Numbered from the stretch's first letter, positions 1-8,691 are shown. The stretch is DNA of 28,925 bases from REEB95 sp035632395 (GCA_035632395.1 DASQGX010000234.1:1-28925), one strand, 5' to 3'. Notes: generated by a model not told the origin, from the sequence alone. Program-made: numbers and translations.

Positions 1-2045
1 AGATCAAGGACGACAAGTTGCTCTACGTCGACGGCCGCGAAGGCCCGTCGAACCTCAATCGTCTGTGCGTCAAAGGCCGCTTCGGCTTCGATTACATCAG
101 CCATCCGCAGCGGCTGACCAAGCCGATGATCCGCAAGCCCGGGATGAAGAAGGACGCGCATACGCCGCTCGATCCGACCAACCCGTGGACACATTTCCGC
201 GAGGCGACCTGGGACGAGGCGCTCGATGCCGCCGCCGCCGGTTTCAAGAAGATCCGCGACCAGCACGGCCCGAAGGGCCTCGCGGGATTCGGCTCGGCCA
301 AGGGCTCGAACGAAGAGGCCTATCTCTTCCAGAAGCTGGTGCGCGCCGGCTTCGGCACCAACAACGTCGACCATTGCACGCGCCTCTGCCATGCCTCTTC
401 GGTTGCCGGCCTGCTCGAAGGCATCGGCTCGGGCGCGGTGACGGCGCCGTTCATGGCGGTCAAGGACGCCGACGTCATCGTCGTCATCGGCGCCAATCCG
501 ACCGAGAACCATCCGGTTGCGGCGACTTTTTTCAAGAACGCCACGAAGCGCGGCGCGACGCTGATCGTCATGGATCCGCGCGGCCAGGCGCTGGCGCGTC
601 ACGCGACCCATATGCTGCAGTTCAAGCCGGGCCGCGACGTCGCGATGCTGTCGGCGATGTTGCACACCATCATCGCCGAGGACCTGACCGACAAGCAGTA
701 CGTCCAGGCGTTCACCGAGGATTTCGAAAAGCTTGCTGCCAGCGTCAAAGATCGTACGCCGGAAAAGATGGCGCCGATCTGCGGCATTGACGCCGAGACG
801 CTGAAGACCGTCGCGCGCAAATTCGCGCGTGCCGAAGCGGCGATCATCTTCTGGGGCATGGGCATTTCGCAGCACGTCCACGGCACCGACAACACCCGCT
901 GCCTGATCGCGCTGTCGCTGATCACCGGCCAGGTCGGCCGGCCGGGCACCGGCCTCCATCCGTTGCGCGGACAGAACAACGTGCAGGGCGCATCCGACGT
1001 TGGCCTCATCCCGATGTTCTTCCCCGACTACATCTCGGTCGAGGACCCGAAGCAGCACGCCTTCTACGAGAAGTTGTGGAGCGCCAAGCTCGATCCGAAG
1101 AAAGGCCTCACTGTCGTCGAGATCGTCAACGCGATCCACGCTGACCAGATCCGCGGCATGTACATCATGGGCGAGAATCCGGCTATGTCCGACCCCGATG
1201 TGCAGCACGCGCGCGAGGCGTTCGCCAAGCTCGACCACCTCGTGGTGCAGGACCTGTTCCTGACCGAGACCGCATTCTATGCCGATGTCTTCCTGCCGGC
1301 TTCGGCCTGGCCGGAAAAGAATGGCACGGTCAGCAACACCAATCGCCAGGTGCAGATGGGCCGCCAGGCGCTGCCGCTGCCAGGCGACGCGCGGCACGAT
1401 CTCTGGATCATCCAGGAACTCGCGCGCCGCATAGGCCTGAATTGGAACTACGCCGGGCCGGCCGACGTCTTCGCCGAGATGAAGCTTGGCATGCCGTCCC
1501 TCGACAACATCACGTGGGAGCGTGTCGATCGCGAAAGCTCGGTCACCTACCCGAGCACCGCGCCCGACAAGCCGGGCGAGGACATCGTCTTCGGCGACGG
1601 TTTCCCGACGGCAACCCGTCGCGGTAAGCTGGTGCCGGTCGAAATCCGCCCGCCCGCCGAGGAGCCCGACAAAGATTATCCGATGGTGTTGACCACCGGC
1701 CGGCAGCTCGAGCATTGGCACACCGGCGCAATGACCCGCCGGGCGAGCGTGCTCGACGCGATCGAGCCAGAGGCGCACGCCTCGCTATCGCCGGGTGACA
1801 TGAAGCGCATGGGCATCGATGCCGGATCAATCGTGCGCGTCGTGACGCGTCGCGGTGCTATCGAGCTGAAGGCGCGGCCTGATCTCGCAATCGCGCCTGG
1901 CATGGTGTTCATTCCGTTCTGCTACGTCGAGGCAGCGGCGAACATCCTGACCAATCCGCAGCTCGATCCGATGGGCAAGATTCCCGAGTTCAAGTACTGC
2001 GCCGCGCGGGTCGAGCCGGTCGCCACCAAGGTCGCGGCGGAATAG
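1..2045 (+). CDS. fdhF: formate dehydrogenase alpha (molybdopterin) subunit, 5'-truncated by window edge
   Basis: Catalytic subunit that oxidises formate to CO2 at a bis-MGD molybdenum centre. The reading frame is open from base 3, so the gene starts upstream; about 680 residues are visible, and family members of the FdsA/FdhA type are usually above 900. The missing part should hold the iron-sulfur domains. Seen here: the RLCVKGRFG stretch carrying the last cysteine of the [4Fe-4S] motif (bases 60-90), then NVDHCTRLCH, where the second cysteine (TGC at 387-389) sits at the position of the catalytic Cys/Sec, followed by SSVAGL. The C-terminal molybdopterin-dinucleotide-binding domain is complete (TTGRQLEHWHTG onward), and the end is a normal TAG. 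No fdhD or small delta subunit follows; the next gene is convergent. Symbol fdsA/fdhA would be equally valid. Confidence 0.93.
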   Translation, partial: IKDDKLLYVDGREGPSNLNRLCVKGRFGFDYISHPQRLTKPMIRKPGMKKDAHTPLDPTNPWTHFREATWDEALDAAAAGFKKIRDQHGPKGLAGFGSAKGSNEEAYLFQKLVRAGFGTNNVDHCTRLCHASSVAGLLEGIGSGAVTAPFMAVKDADVIVVIGANPTENHPVAATFFKNATKRGATLIVMDPRGQALARHATHMLQFKPGRDVAMLSAMLHTIIAEDLTDKQYVQAFTEDFEKLAASVKDRTPEKMAPICGIDAETLKTVARKFARAEAAIIFWGMGISQHVHGTDNTRCLIALSLITGQVGRPGTGLHPLRGQNNVQGASDVGLIPMFFPDYISVEDPKQHAFYEKLWSAKLDPKKGLTVVEIVNAIHADQIRGMYIMGENPAMSDPDVQHAREAFAKLDHLVVQDLFLTETAFYADVFLPASAWPEKNGTVSNTNRQVQMGRQALPLPGDARHDLWIIQELARRIGLNWNYAGPADVFAEMKLGMPSLDNITWERVDRESSVTYPSTAPDKPGEDIVFGDGFPTATRRGKLVPVEIRPPAEEPDKDYPMVLTTGRQLEHWHTGAMTRRASVLDAIEPEAHASLSPGDMKRMGIDAGSIVRVVTRRGAIELKARPDLAIAPGMVFIPFCYVEAAANILTNPQLDPMGKIPEFKYCAARVEPVATKVAAE

Positions 2046-2064
2046 CGCTGCGCCGTCAGCGCTA
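2043..2064. terminator. perfect hairpin spanning the stop codons of both convergent genes
   Basis: TAGCGCTG, a six-base loop CGCCGT, then CAGCGCTA form a perfect 8-bp stem. The left arm starts with the formate dehydrogenase stop (TAG, 2043-2045) and the right arm ends with the carbonic anhydrase stop read on the minus strand (2062-2064). No T-run follows on either side, so intrinsic termination is uncertain; a bidirectional stem-loop that protects or ends both transcripts is an inference from its position. Confidence 0.5.
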
Positions 2065-2757
2065 GCGGACGCGGCGACCGGGAGGTTCGGCAGCCTCCGC
2101 TTCCATGGGTGCGAATTCGCCCGTGGCCGGATCGCGCAGCAGCATGCGCCCGGTGGCGACGCCGAAATAGGCGCCATGCAGCGCCAGCGCTCCAGCTTCG
2201 ACACGGCGGCGGACAAACGGAAACGTCATCAGGTTCGTGAGGCTGAGCTCGACGGCCGCGCGTTCGAGCCGGCGTAGGTAATCGTCGTGGTCCGTACCGC
2301 GCGCACCGAGACCCGCGGCGGCCGGCGCGATCTGCGCCATCCAGCGGCCGATGAAGTCACCGGCGGACAACGGCTTCTGCTCGTCGGCGAAGGCGCGGAT
2401 GCCGCCGCATAAGGCGTGACCGAGCACGACGACATGCTTGACCTGTAGTGCTTGGACGCCGAACTCGATCGCCGCGCTGGTCCCATGCTGCGTCTCGCGG
2501 TGCGGCTCGAACGGCGGTACGAGATTGGCGACGTTCCGCACGACCAGCATCTCGCCGGGCGCGGCGTCGAAGATCACTTCCGGCGACACGCGTGAATCGA
2601 TGCAGCCGATGACCATGATTTCAGGCCGCTGTCCGGTCCGCGCCAGCGTTTCGTAACGCGAGCGTTCGCTGGCGAAGCGGCCGCTGAGGAATGCGCGATG
2701 GCCATGCAGGAGACGTTCGGGAAAGGCAGGCGAAGCGGAGTTGGCGTCGAGGGTCAT
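2062..2757 (-). CDS. beta-class carbonic anhydrase
   Basis: Interconverts CO2 and bicarbonate with a zinc ion in the cytoplasm. The protein is about 231 residues, normal for the beta class. The zinc and catalytic residues are present: C52-x-D54-x-R56 in GCIDSRVSPE, and H114-x-x-C117 in GHALCGG. The ATG at 2757 is chosen. A longer GTG start at 2811 is possible in frame, but it would translate through a strong hairpin-plus-T-run at 2776-2817 and adds a non-conserved leader. No strong Shine-Dalgarno is visible at 2757. The gene converges on formate dehydrogenase, whose product CO2 is its substrate; co-function is plausible, co-transcription is excluded by orientation. Confidence 0.93.
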   Translation of the reverse strand: MTLDANSASPAFPERLLHGHRAFLSGRFASERSRYETLARTGQRPEIMVIGCIDSRVSPEVIFDAAPGEMLVVRNVANLVPPFEPHRETQHGTSAAIEFGVQALQVKHVVVLGHALCGGIRAFADEQKPLSAGDFIGRWMAQIAPAAAGLGARGTDHDDYLRRLERAAVELSLTNLMTFPFVRRRVEAGALALHGAYFGVATGRMLLRDPATGEFAPMEAEAAEPPGRRVR

Positions 2758-2775
2758 GCGGTTGCTGTTTGCTGT

Positions 2776-2817
2776 AAAAAATCGGCGGGCGGTGGGATTG
2801 TAATCCCGCACCCGCCG
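2776..2817 (-). terminator. Rho-independent terminator on the minus strand, upstream of carbonic anhydrase
   Basis: Read on the minus strand, a long GC-rich hairpin is followed at once by six T. The outer stem is CGGCGGG paired with CCCGCCG (2783-2789 with 2811-2817) and the inner stem GGGATT with AATCCC (2794-2799 with 2802-2807), joined by a small internal loop; the T-run is the complement of 2776-2781. It ends only 18 bases before the carbonic anhydrase ATG. It either ends a minus-strand transcript from the 2838-3085 gap or acts as a leader attenuator for carbonic anhydrase. Confidence 0.7.
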
Positions 2818-3085
2818 CTGGTGTGAGTTTGTTTGGTCTATTCGGCCGGGGCCGCGCGCGCCCGGGCGGCGATCACAACGGTCTTGACAACACGCGGATT
2901 ACAGCGGCGCGCGACGGACTCAACGCGCCGTGAAGTCCTTGATTGCCGTTGTGTCCCGGTGCAAGTCTGAGACGATGCCCTGCCGCGGGACGCATTAGGG
3001 GCTCGACCATAACTCGAACGGATTTTGCCAACACGGCCGCGTGCGAGATGGAGACGCGGCGCAGCGAAGGGAAGGGGATCACGCA
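2818..3085. other. intergenic gap before HU, possible decayed minus-strand gene end
   Basis: No convincing gene. On the minus strand an open frame ends with TAG at 2838-2840, about 20 bases ahead of the terminator, as a real gene end would. Its last part reads RRCNPRVVKTVV and then an alanine-rich tail. Apart from a start at 3113, inside the HU gene, its only start-type codon is a GTG close to the stop, so a complete gene is unlikely. A second minus frame, SDLHRDTTAIKDFTAR, closes just before it, which could mean a frameshifted remnant. On the plus strand a TTGACA (2884-2889) resembles a -35 box, but no -10 lies at the right distance. The HU promoter should lie in this gap. Confidence 0.35.
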
Positions 3086-3352
3086 ATGAGCAAACAAGTT
3101 CTCGTCGACGCACTGAAGAAAAACGGCATGCGCACGTCTGACGCCGGAGAAGCCGTCGACACGATTACCAATACGATCGCCAAGGAACTCAAGAAAGGCC
3201 AAAAATTCAGCCTCCCCGGCTTCGGCACCTTTGCTGTCAGTCACCGCGCTGCCCGTATGGGCCGCAATCCGCGCACCGGCGAAGAAATCAAGATCAAGGC
3301 CAGTAAGGGCGTGCGCTTCAAGGCTGGTGCCAAACTAAAAGGCTCGCTCTAG
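3086..3352 (+). CDS. HU-family DNA-binding protein
   Basis: Small basic nucleoid protein of 88 residues that binds and bends DNA as a dimer. It shows the family pattern: GFGTF near residue 46, and the arm region GRNPRTGEEI followed by KIKASKGVRFKAG. ATG 3086 is chosen because it is preceded by GAAGGGGAT at good spacing and gives the family's usual N-terminus (MSKQVLVDAL); an in-frame extension to 3041 has no family support. It stands alone, followed by a convergent methyltransferase. HU and IHF subunits are related; the lone gene, length and start favour HU. Confidence 0.94.
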   Translation: MSKQVLVDALKKNGMRTSDAGEAVDTITNTIAKELKKGQKFSLPGFGTFAVSHRAARMGRNPRTGEEIKIKASKGVRFKAGAKLKGSL

Positions 3353-3412
3353 AGGCGCTCAAACAACAGGAGCGATGCCGGCGCGAATGCCTTGCCGGCG
3401 CCGCGGTCTGTC

Positions 3413-4045
3413 TTATGCGTCCCGTGTCTTCGGCTTCCGCGCCACGAGGTCGACAAGCGCCGACATGCCATCGTGGCCGCTGCCTTCATGGATCACGTCG
3501 TCGTGCTCGGCGAGGTGAAGAATCTCGAAATCGGCGAACGCCTCGCGCAGCATCGCGGCTGTATAGAGATGGTCGAGCTCCTTCGGTCCGCCCGTGCCGT
3601 AATCGATCTGCTCCGGCCGATAGCCCTGGATGAAGATCAGGCCGCCGGGCTTGAGCGCCTCGTGCATTTGCTGGAATAGATGCGCGCGCAATTTGGCGTC
3701 GGCGAACTGGATGAAGATTCCCGCGATTACGTCGAAGCGCTCGCGTCCCCAAACCCATTGCGCGAGATCAGCACATTCAGTTTCGAGTTCGGCGCCTTCG
3801 TGCACGGCCAGCCGCCGCGCCTTGGCCAACGCAACCGGCGAAAAATCGACCGACAACACTTTGAGCCCCTGTTTGGCAAGGAACACGCCGTTGCGGCCTT
3901 CACCGTCGGCAATGGCAAGCGCACACTGGCCTTGTTGGAAATAACCGGCTTGCGCCGCCAGGAAACTGTTCGGCGCGGTTCCGAACAGATAGTCCTCGCC
4001 ATGGAAGCGCGCGTTCCAGCGCGCCAGCGCCTCATCCGGGCGCAT
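3413..4045 (-). CDS. class I SAM-dependent methyltransferase, TehB-like
   Basis: A 210-residue cytoplasmic methyltransferase. The N-terminus WNARFHGEDYLFGTAPN is typical of the TehB-like group of small-molecule methyltransferases. SAM-binding motif I is ADGEGRNGVFLA (about residues 46-57), motif II ends in the acidic LSVDFSP, and the LKPGGLIFIQGY block follows later. ATG 4045 is chosen since the conserved domain starts there; no clear Shine-Dalgarno is seen, and a longer start at 4117 adds unconserved sequence. The substrate is unknown; tellurite or selenite detoxification is known for some relatives but cannot be read from the sequence. It diverges from the efflux operon across a 317-base gap. 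Confidence 0.85.
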   Translation of the reverse strand: MRPDEALARWNARFHGEDYLFGTAPNSFLAAQAGYFQQGQCALAIADGEGRNGVFLAKQGLKVLSVDFSPVALAKARRLAVHEGAELETECADLAQWVWGRERFDVIAGIFIQFADAKLRAHLFQQMHEALKPGGLIFIQGYRPEQIDYGTGGPKELDHLYTAAMLREAFADFEILHLAEHDDVIHEGSGHDGMSALVDLVARKPKTRDA

Positions 4046-4362
4046 GGCCGAGCCGGTTGAGCGCCGCGAGAATCGGCTGTTTCCCTGCTGTTCCAGGGGA
4101 TTGGCGCCGGTGCGCACGCCTATAATCTTGGGAGCGGTTCCGGGCTGGATTTCGCCGCTTCACCCATGGGCGCAATCTGCGACGGGATCGGTGCATGGTC
4201 GAAAGCTTTCCAAAACCTGCTGCGTTTTTATACCCTGACGTTGTACGCGAGAAGGGGCCGAACGGGCATCGGTCCGACATCTCGATCTCCAGGATCCCGG
4301 AATGATGGGCACGATGCACACGAGCGGCGCACGGATCGTTTCGGGCTCGACCGGGGGTGCCG
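4046..4362. other. divergent intergenic region between methyltransferase and efflux operon
   Basis: No gene is supported here. The gap must hold the promoter of the efflux operon and probably that of the methyltransferase. Visible elements are a perfect 10-bp palindrome GAAAGCTTTC (4201-4210), a TATAAT hexamer at 4121-4126 without a good -35 at standard spacing, and a TTATAC at 4228-4233 just after the palindrome that could be a -10. No transcriptional regulator gene is nearby. The base composition is locally less GC-rich around 4200-4245. Confidence 0.4.
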
Positions 4363-5541
4363 ATGTTTGAACGGTATCTCCGTGGACGGCCGCCGCTGTT
4401 CTGGGGTGGTGTCGTGCTCGCCGCATTGATCGTCATCGGATTGTGGATCGCGCTGCGTCCGCGCAACGTACCGCACGCCGTGCTACCCTTGCCGGTTGTC
4501 GCGTCGGCCGCAGCGACCGGTGAAATGCCGGTAATCTATACCGCCCTCGGAACCGTAACGCCGTTGGCCTCGGTGACGGTGCGTACGCAGGTGAGCGGCC
4601 AGCTCGTCGCTGTCGGCTTCACCGAAGGGCAAGAGGTCAAGGTTGGCGATTTCCTCGCCCAAATCGATCCGCGCCCGTTTCAAGCGGCGCTCGACCAAGC
4701 CGAGGGCCAGCTCGATCGCGATCAGGCGCAGCTCGCCGGCGCGCGCGTCGATTTTGCGCGCTACGGCGTCCTGATCAAGCAGGATTCGATCGCCAAGCAG
4801 ACCTATGACGATCAGGCGGCGACTGTGCATCAACTCGAAGGCACGGTGAAGCTCGATCAGGCGGCGGTCGAAACCGCGAAGGTCAATCTCTCCTACTGTC
4901 ACATCATTGCGCCGGTCGCCGGCCGCATCGGCCTACGCCAGGTCGATCCGGGAAATTACGTGACTCCATCCGATACCAACGGCCTCGTTCTTCTGAACCA
5001 AATGCGGCCGATCTCGGTGCTGTTCTCGCTGCCTCAGGACGATCTCGAAGCCGTGCTCAAGGGCAGTCGCGGCGGCGTCAAGCTGCCGGTCGCTGCCTTT
5101 GACAGCACCGGCAATACCAAACTTGCCGACGGCACGCTCGCCAGCGTCGACAACACGATCAACACCAGCACCGGCACGTTCCAGTTGCGCGCTTCGTTCG
5201 CCAACGCCGAGGAAAATTTGTTTCCCAATCAGTTTGTCAACATCCACATCACGGTCGACACGCTCAAGAACGTCATCGTGATTCCGAGCGCGGCCATCCA
5301 GCGCGGGGCGCCCGGAACGTTCGTCTATGTCGTGGGCACCGACGACACGGTGTCGGTGCGGCCAGTGACTTTGGGGCCGGCGGCGGGCGAAACGGTTTCG
5401 ATTCTCAAGGGGTTGCAGGCTGGCGATTCGGTCGTGGTCGACGGCGCGGACAAGCTCAAGAACGGCGCCAAGGTCAACTTGCGCTCGCGGTCGATGGCCG
5501 CGTCGACGCCTCCGGCCGCGGCCGCACCGGCGCGCCCATGA
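4363..5541 (+). CDS. mdtA: RND efflux periplasmic adaptor (membrane fusion protein), MdtA-like
   Basis: Periplasmic adaptor that joins the inner-membrane RND pump to the outer-membrane channel. The protein is 392 residues: short cytoplasmic start, one membrane anchor (about residues 13-31), biotinyl-lipoyl half-motifs (VSGQLVAVGFTEGQEVKVGD and later APVAGRIGLRQVDPGNYV) flanking an alpha-helical hairpin, then beta-barrel and C-terminal domains ending in an Ala/Pro tail. ATG 4363 is chosen because a GGGGG tract lies a few bases upstream; a GTG two codons earlier is the alternative. First gene of a five-gene operon; 18 bases separate it from the first pump gene. The mdtA symbol rests on the two-pump gene order. 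Confidence 0.9.
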   Translation: MFERYLRGRPPLFWGGVVLAALIVIGLWIALRPRNVPHAVLPLPVVASAAATGEMPVIYTALGTVTPLASVTVRTQVSGQLVAVGFTEGQEVKVGDFLAQIDPRPFQAALDQAEGQLDRDQAQLAGARVDFARYGVLIKQDSIAKQTYDDQAATVHQLEGTVKLDQAAVETAKVNLSYCHIIAPVAGRIGLRQVDPGNYVTPSDTNGLVLLNQMRPISVLFSLPQDDLEAVLKGSRGGVKLPVAAFDSTGNTKLADGTLASVDNTINTSTGTFQLRASFANAEENLFPNQFVNIHITVDTLKNVIVIPSAAIQRGAPGTFVYVVGTDDTVSVRPVTLGPAAGETVSILKGLQAGDSVVVDGADKLKNGAKVNLRSRSMAASTPPAAAAPARP

Positions 5542-5559
5542 TCGCAGTGGCTGGGTGAC

Positions 5560-8500
5560 ATGGCGCTCAGCCCGTCACGCCCGTTCATCCTGCGGCCGGT
5601 CGCTACCTCGCTGCTCATGGCGGCGATCATGCTGGTGGGCATGGTCGCCTTCCGCTTCCTGCCGCTGTCGGCGCTGCCCGAGGTCGATTATCCGACCATC
5701 GAGGCGACGACGTTCTATCCCGGCGCCTCGCCCGACGTGATGACCTCGTCGGTCACGGCGCCGCTCGAGGTCCAGTTCGGCCAGATGCCGAACCTGGTGC
5801 AGATGTCATCGACCAGCTCGACCGGTGCGTCGGTAATCACGCTGCAGTTCGGCCTCAACATCAGCCTCGACATCGCCGAACAGGAAGTCCAGGCGGCGAT
5901 CAATGCCGCCGGCAATTTGCTGCCGTCCGACCTGCCGGCGCCGCCGATTTACGCCAAGGTCAACCCCGCCGACGCGCCGGTGCTGACGCTTGCGGTGACT
6001 TCGGCGACCATGCCGCTGCCGCAGGTCGAGGACCTCGCCGACACGCGGCTGGCGCAGAAGATTTCGCAGCTGCCGGGCGTCGGCCTGGTCAGCATCGCCG
6101 GCGGCGAGCGGCCGGCGGTACGCGTCCAGGCGGATCTGCGCGCGCTCGCCGCTTACGGCCTCAATATCGACGATCTGCGCACCACCATCGCCAATGCCAA
6201 CGTCAACACGCCCAAGGGCAATTTCGACGGCCCGTCGCGTGCCTATACCATCAACGCCAACGACCAGATCCAGGACCCCAACGCTTATCTCGGCCTGGTG
6301 ATCGCCTACAAAAACGGCGCGCCGGTGCATTTGGGTGATGTTGCGCATGTCGTGTCCGGCGCCGAGAACGACAAACTCGGCGCCTGGATGAACACGACGC
6401 CGGCGGTGATCATCAACGTCCAGCGTCAGCCGGGTGCCAACGTCATATCCGTGGTCGATGGCATTAAAAAGCTGCTGCCGCAGCTGCAGGCCTCGCTGCC
6501 GCAATCGGTCGACGTCGCCGTGCTCACCGACCGCACCATCACGATCCGCGCTTCGGTCGCCGACGTCGAATTCGAGCTGACGCTAGCGGTGATCCTCGTC
6601 GTGCTGGTGATCTTCGTTTTCCTGCGCTCCACCCGCGCCACCATCATCCCGAGCCTGTCCGTGCCGCTGTCGCTCGTCGGCACCTTTGGTGCGATGTATC
6701 TCTTGGGTTTCAGCCTGAACAATCTTTCGCTGATGGCCTTGACCATCGCCTCGGGCTTCGTCGTCGACGACGCCATCGTGATGATCGAGAATATTTCGCG
6801 CTATCTCGAAGAAGGCGAGACGCCGTTGCGCGCGGCGCTGCGCGGGTCCGAACAGGTCGGCTTCACCATCATGTCGCTGACCATCTCGCTCATCGCCGTG
6901 CTTATCCCTCTCCTGTTCATGGGCGACGTCGTCGGCCGGCTGTTCCGCGAGTTCGCGCTGACGCTCGCCGTCACGATCCTGATCTCTGCTGTCGTATCGC
7001 TGACGCTGGTGCCGATGGCCTGCGCCAAGCTGCTGCGCCGGCCGGGCGAAGTGCCGGAGACCCGTTTCCAGCGCTGGAGCCGGGAAAAGTTCGATGCCCT
7101 CATCCACGCCTATTCGCGCGCTTTGACGTGGGTGCTCGATCGACAAATGGCAACGCTTCTGGTCGCGGTCGCGACGCTGGCGGTCACGGTTCTGCTCTAT
7201 GTGATTGTTCCAAAAGGCTTCTTTCCGGTGCAGGACACCGGCCTGATCCAAGGCATCTCGCAAGGTCCGCCGAGTGTGTCCTACGCCGCGATGGCCGAGC
7301 GTCAGCAAGCCTTGGCCGAAGCCGTGCTCAAGGATTCGGCCGTCGCCAGCGTCTCGTCCTATATCGGCATCGATGGCACTAACACGACGCTCAATAGCGG
7401 CCGGCTGCTCATCAACCTCAAACCGAAGAATCAGCGCAGCGACGTCGAGACTGTGATCCGCCGCCTCGAGCAGGAGACCGCGAATATCCCCGGCACGACG
7501 CTCTATCTGCAGCCGGTGCAGGACCTGACCATCGATACGATGGTAAGCCGGACGCAGTATCAGTTCGTGCTCGAGGACGCCAATCCCGACGAGTTGGCGA
7601 CATGGGTGCCGAAGCTCGTCGACAAGCTCAATCACACCGAAGGTTTCGCTGACGTCGTCAGCGACCAGGCGAACGACGGCCTGTCGGTCTATATCGACAT
7701 CGACCGCGCCACCGCTTCGCGTTTCGGCCTGACGCCGGCGACCATCGACAATGCGCTCTACGATTCCTTCGGCCAGCGCATCATCTCGACGATCTTCACG
7801 CAGTCGAACCAGTATCGCGTCATTCTGGAATCCGACAAAAGCTATCAGTCGTCGCTCGGCGCACTGGACTCGATTTACCTGCCGTCGGCCAATGGTGGCC
7901 AGGTGCCCATGTCGGCAATCGCCAAGGTCGTGACGCAGACCGCGCCGTTGCAGATCGATCACCTCGGCCAGTTCCCGTCAAACACCATCTCGTTTAACCT
8001 GGTTCCGGGCGCATCGCTCGGCGCGGCGGTCGACGCGATCAAGGCCGCTGAGACCGAGATCGGCATGCCGCGCGGCATCATCACCGTGTTCCAAGGTGCG
8101 ACGCTGGCGTTCCAGTCGTCGCTCACCAACGAGCTGTTCCTGATCCTCGCCGCGGTGGTCACGGTCTACATCGTGCTGGGCGTGCTCTATGAGAGCTACA
8201 TCCACCCCGTCACGATCCTGTCGACGTTGCCATCGGCCGGCATCGGCGCGCTGCTGGCCCTGATGCTGGTCGGCGACGACCTGACGGTCATCGCTATCAT
8301 CGGCATCATCCTGCTGATCGGCATCGTCAAGAAGAACGCGATCATGATGATTGACTTCGCGCTCGACGCCGAACGCCATGAGGGCAAGTCGCCGCGTGAC
8401 GCGATCTTCCAGGCGTCGCTGCTGCGCTTCCGGCCGATCATGATGACGACGATGGCGGCGATCCTCGGCGCCTTGCCGCTGACCGTCGGCACTGGCGTTG

Positions 8501-8691
8501 GCTCCGAGCTGCGCCATCCACTGGGCCTCACCATCGTCGGCGGTTTGATCGTCAGCCAGGTGCTGACGCTGTTCACGACGCCGGTGATCTATCTCGCCTT
8601 CGATCGCATGGCGATCCGCTTCCGCCGGCGCACCGCCGGTTTGTTCAACCACGAAGCCGGCGACCGGCCGGGGGAGACGCCGGCCGAATGA
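5560..8691 (+). CDS. mdtB: RND multidrug efflux permease subunit, MdtB-like
   Basis: Proton-driven inner-membrane pump of the hydrophobe/amphiphile efflux family, 1043 residues, the usual length. It begins with the typical SRPFILRPVATSLLM leader into transmembrane helix 1. The proton-relay aspartates are both present, D403-D404 in GFVVDDAIVMIEN of helix 4, and the C-terminal repeat has GIVKKNAIMMIDFA in helix 10. Two large periplasmic loops follow helices 1 and 7, as in AcrB. The gene overlaps the next pump gene by ATGA (8688-8691), suggesting coupled, stoichiometric translation. Two non-identical adjacent RND genes match the MdtBC type, which works as a heterotrimer in E. coli; substrate range cannot be read. 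Confidence 0.92.
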   Translation: MALSPSRPFILRPVATSLLMAAIMLVGMVAFRFLPLSALPEVDYPTIEATTFYPGASPDVMTSSVTAPLEVQFGQMPNLVQMSSTSSTGASVITLQFGLNISLDIAEQEVQAAINAAGNLLPSDLPAPPIYAKVNPADAPVLTLAVTSATMPLPQVEDLADTRLAQKISQLPGVGLVSIAGGERPAVRVQADLRALAAYGLNIDDLRTTIANANVNTPKGNFDGPSRAYTINANDQIQDPNAYLGLVIAYKNGAPVHLGDVAHVVSGAENDKLGAWMNTTPAVIINVQRQPGANVISVVDGIKKLLPQLQASLPQSVDVAVLTDRTITIRASVADVEFELTLAVILVVLVIFVFLRSTRATIIPSLSVPLSLVGTFGAMYLLGFSLNNLSLMALTIASGFVVDDAIVMIENISRYLEEGETPLRAALRGSEQVGFTIMSLTISLIAVLIPLLFMGDVVGRLFREFALTLAVTILISAVVSLTLVPMACAKLLRRPGEVPETRFQRWSREKFDALIHAYSRALTWVLDRQMATLLVAVATLAVTVLLYVIVPKGFFPVQDTGLIQGISQGPPSVSYAAMAERQQALAEAVLKDSAVASVSSYIGIDGTNTTLNSGRLLINLKPKNQRSDVETVIRRLEQETANIPGTTLYLQPVQDLTIDTMVSRTQYQFVLEDANPDELATWVPKLVDKLNHTEGFADVVSDQANDGLSVYIDIDRATASRFGLTPATIDNALYDSFGQRIISTIFTQSNQYRVILESDKSYQSSLGALDSIYLPSANGGQVPMSAIAKVVTQTAPLQIDHLGQFPSNTISFNLVPGASLGAAVDAIKAAETEIGMPRGIITVFQGATLAFQSSLTNELFLILAAVVTVYIVLGVLYESYIHPVTILSTLPSAGIGALLALMLVGDDLTVIAIIGIILLIGIVKKNAIMMIDFALDAERHEGKSPRDAIFQASLLRFRPIMMTTMAAILGALPLTVGTGVGSELRHPLGLTIVGGLIVSQVLTLFTTPVIYLAFDRMAIRFRRRTAGLFNHEAGDRPGETPAE

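Noticed and set aside
2884..2912. Promoter for HU from TTGACA at 2884-2889
   Set aside because: At 16-18 base spacing the sequence is GC-only with no -10 resemblance, and it is almost 200 bases from the HU start.
2940..3000. Possible cobalamin riboswitch: CCGGTGCAAGTC followed by a CCGC-containing stretch
   Set aside because: The B12-box continuation (CCCGC then ACTGT) and the flanking stems are missing, and no cobalamin-related gene follows.
6583..7962. 459-codon minus-strand frame inside the first RND gene, and a 383-codon one at 10107-11258 in the second
   Set aside because: Both are shadows of the pump genes; Asp/Arg/His/Gln-rich translation with no family resemblance.
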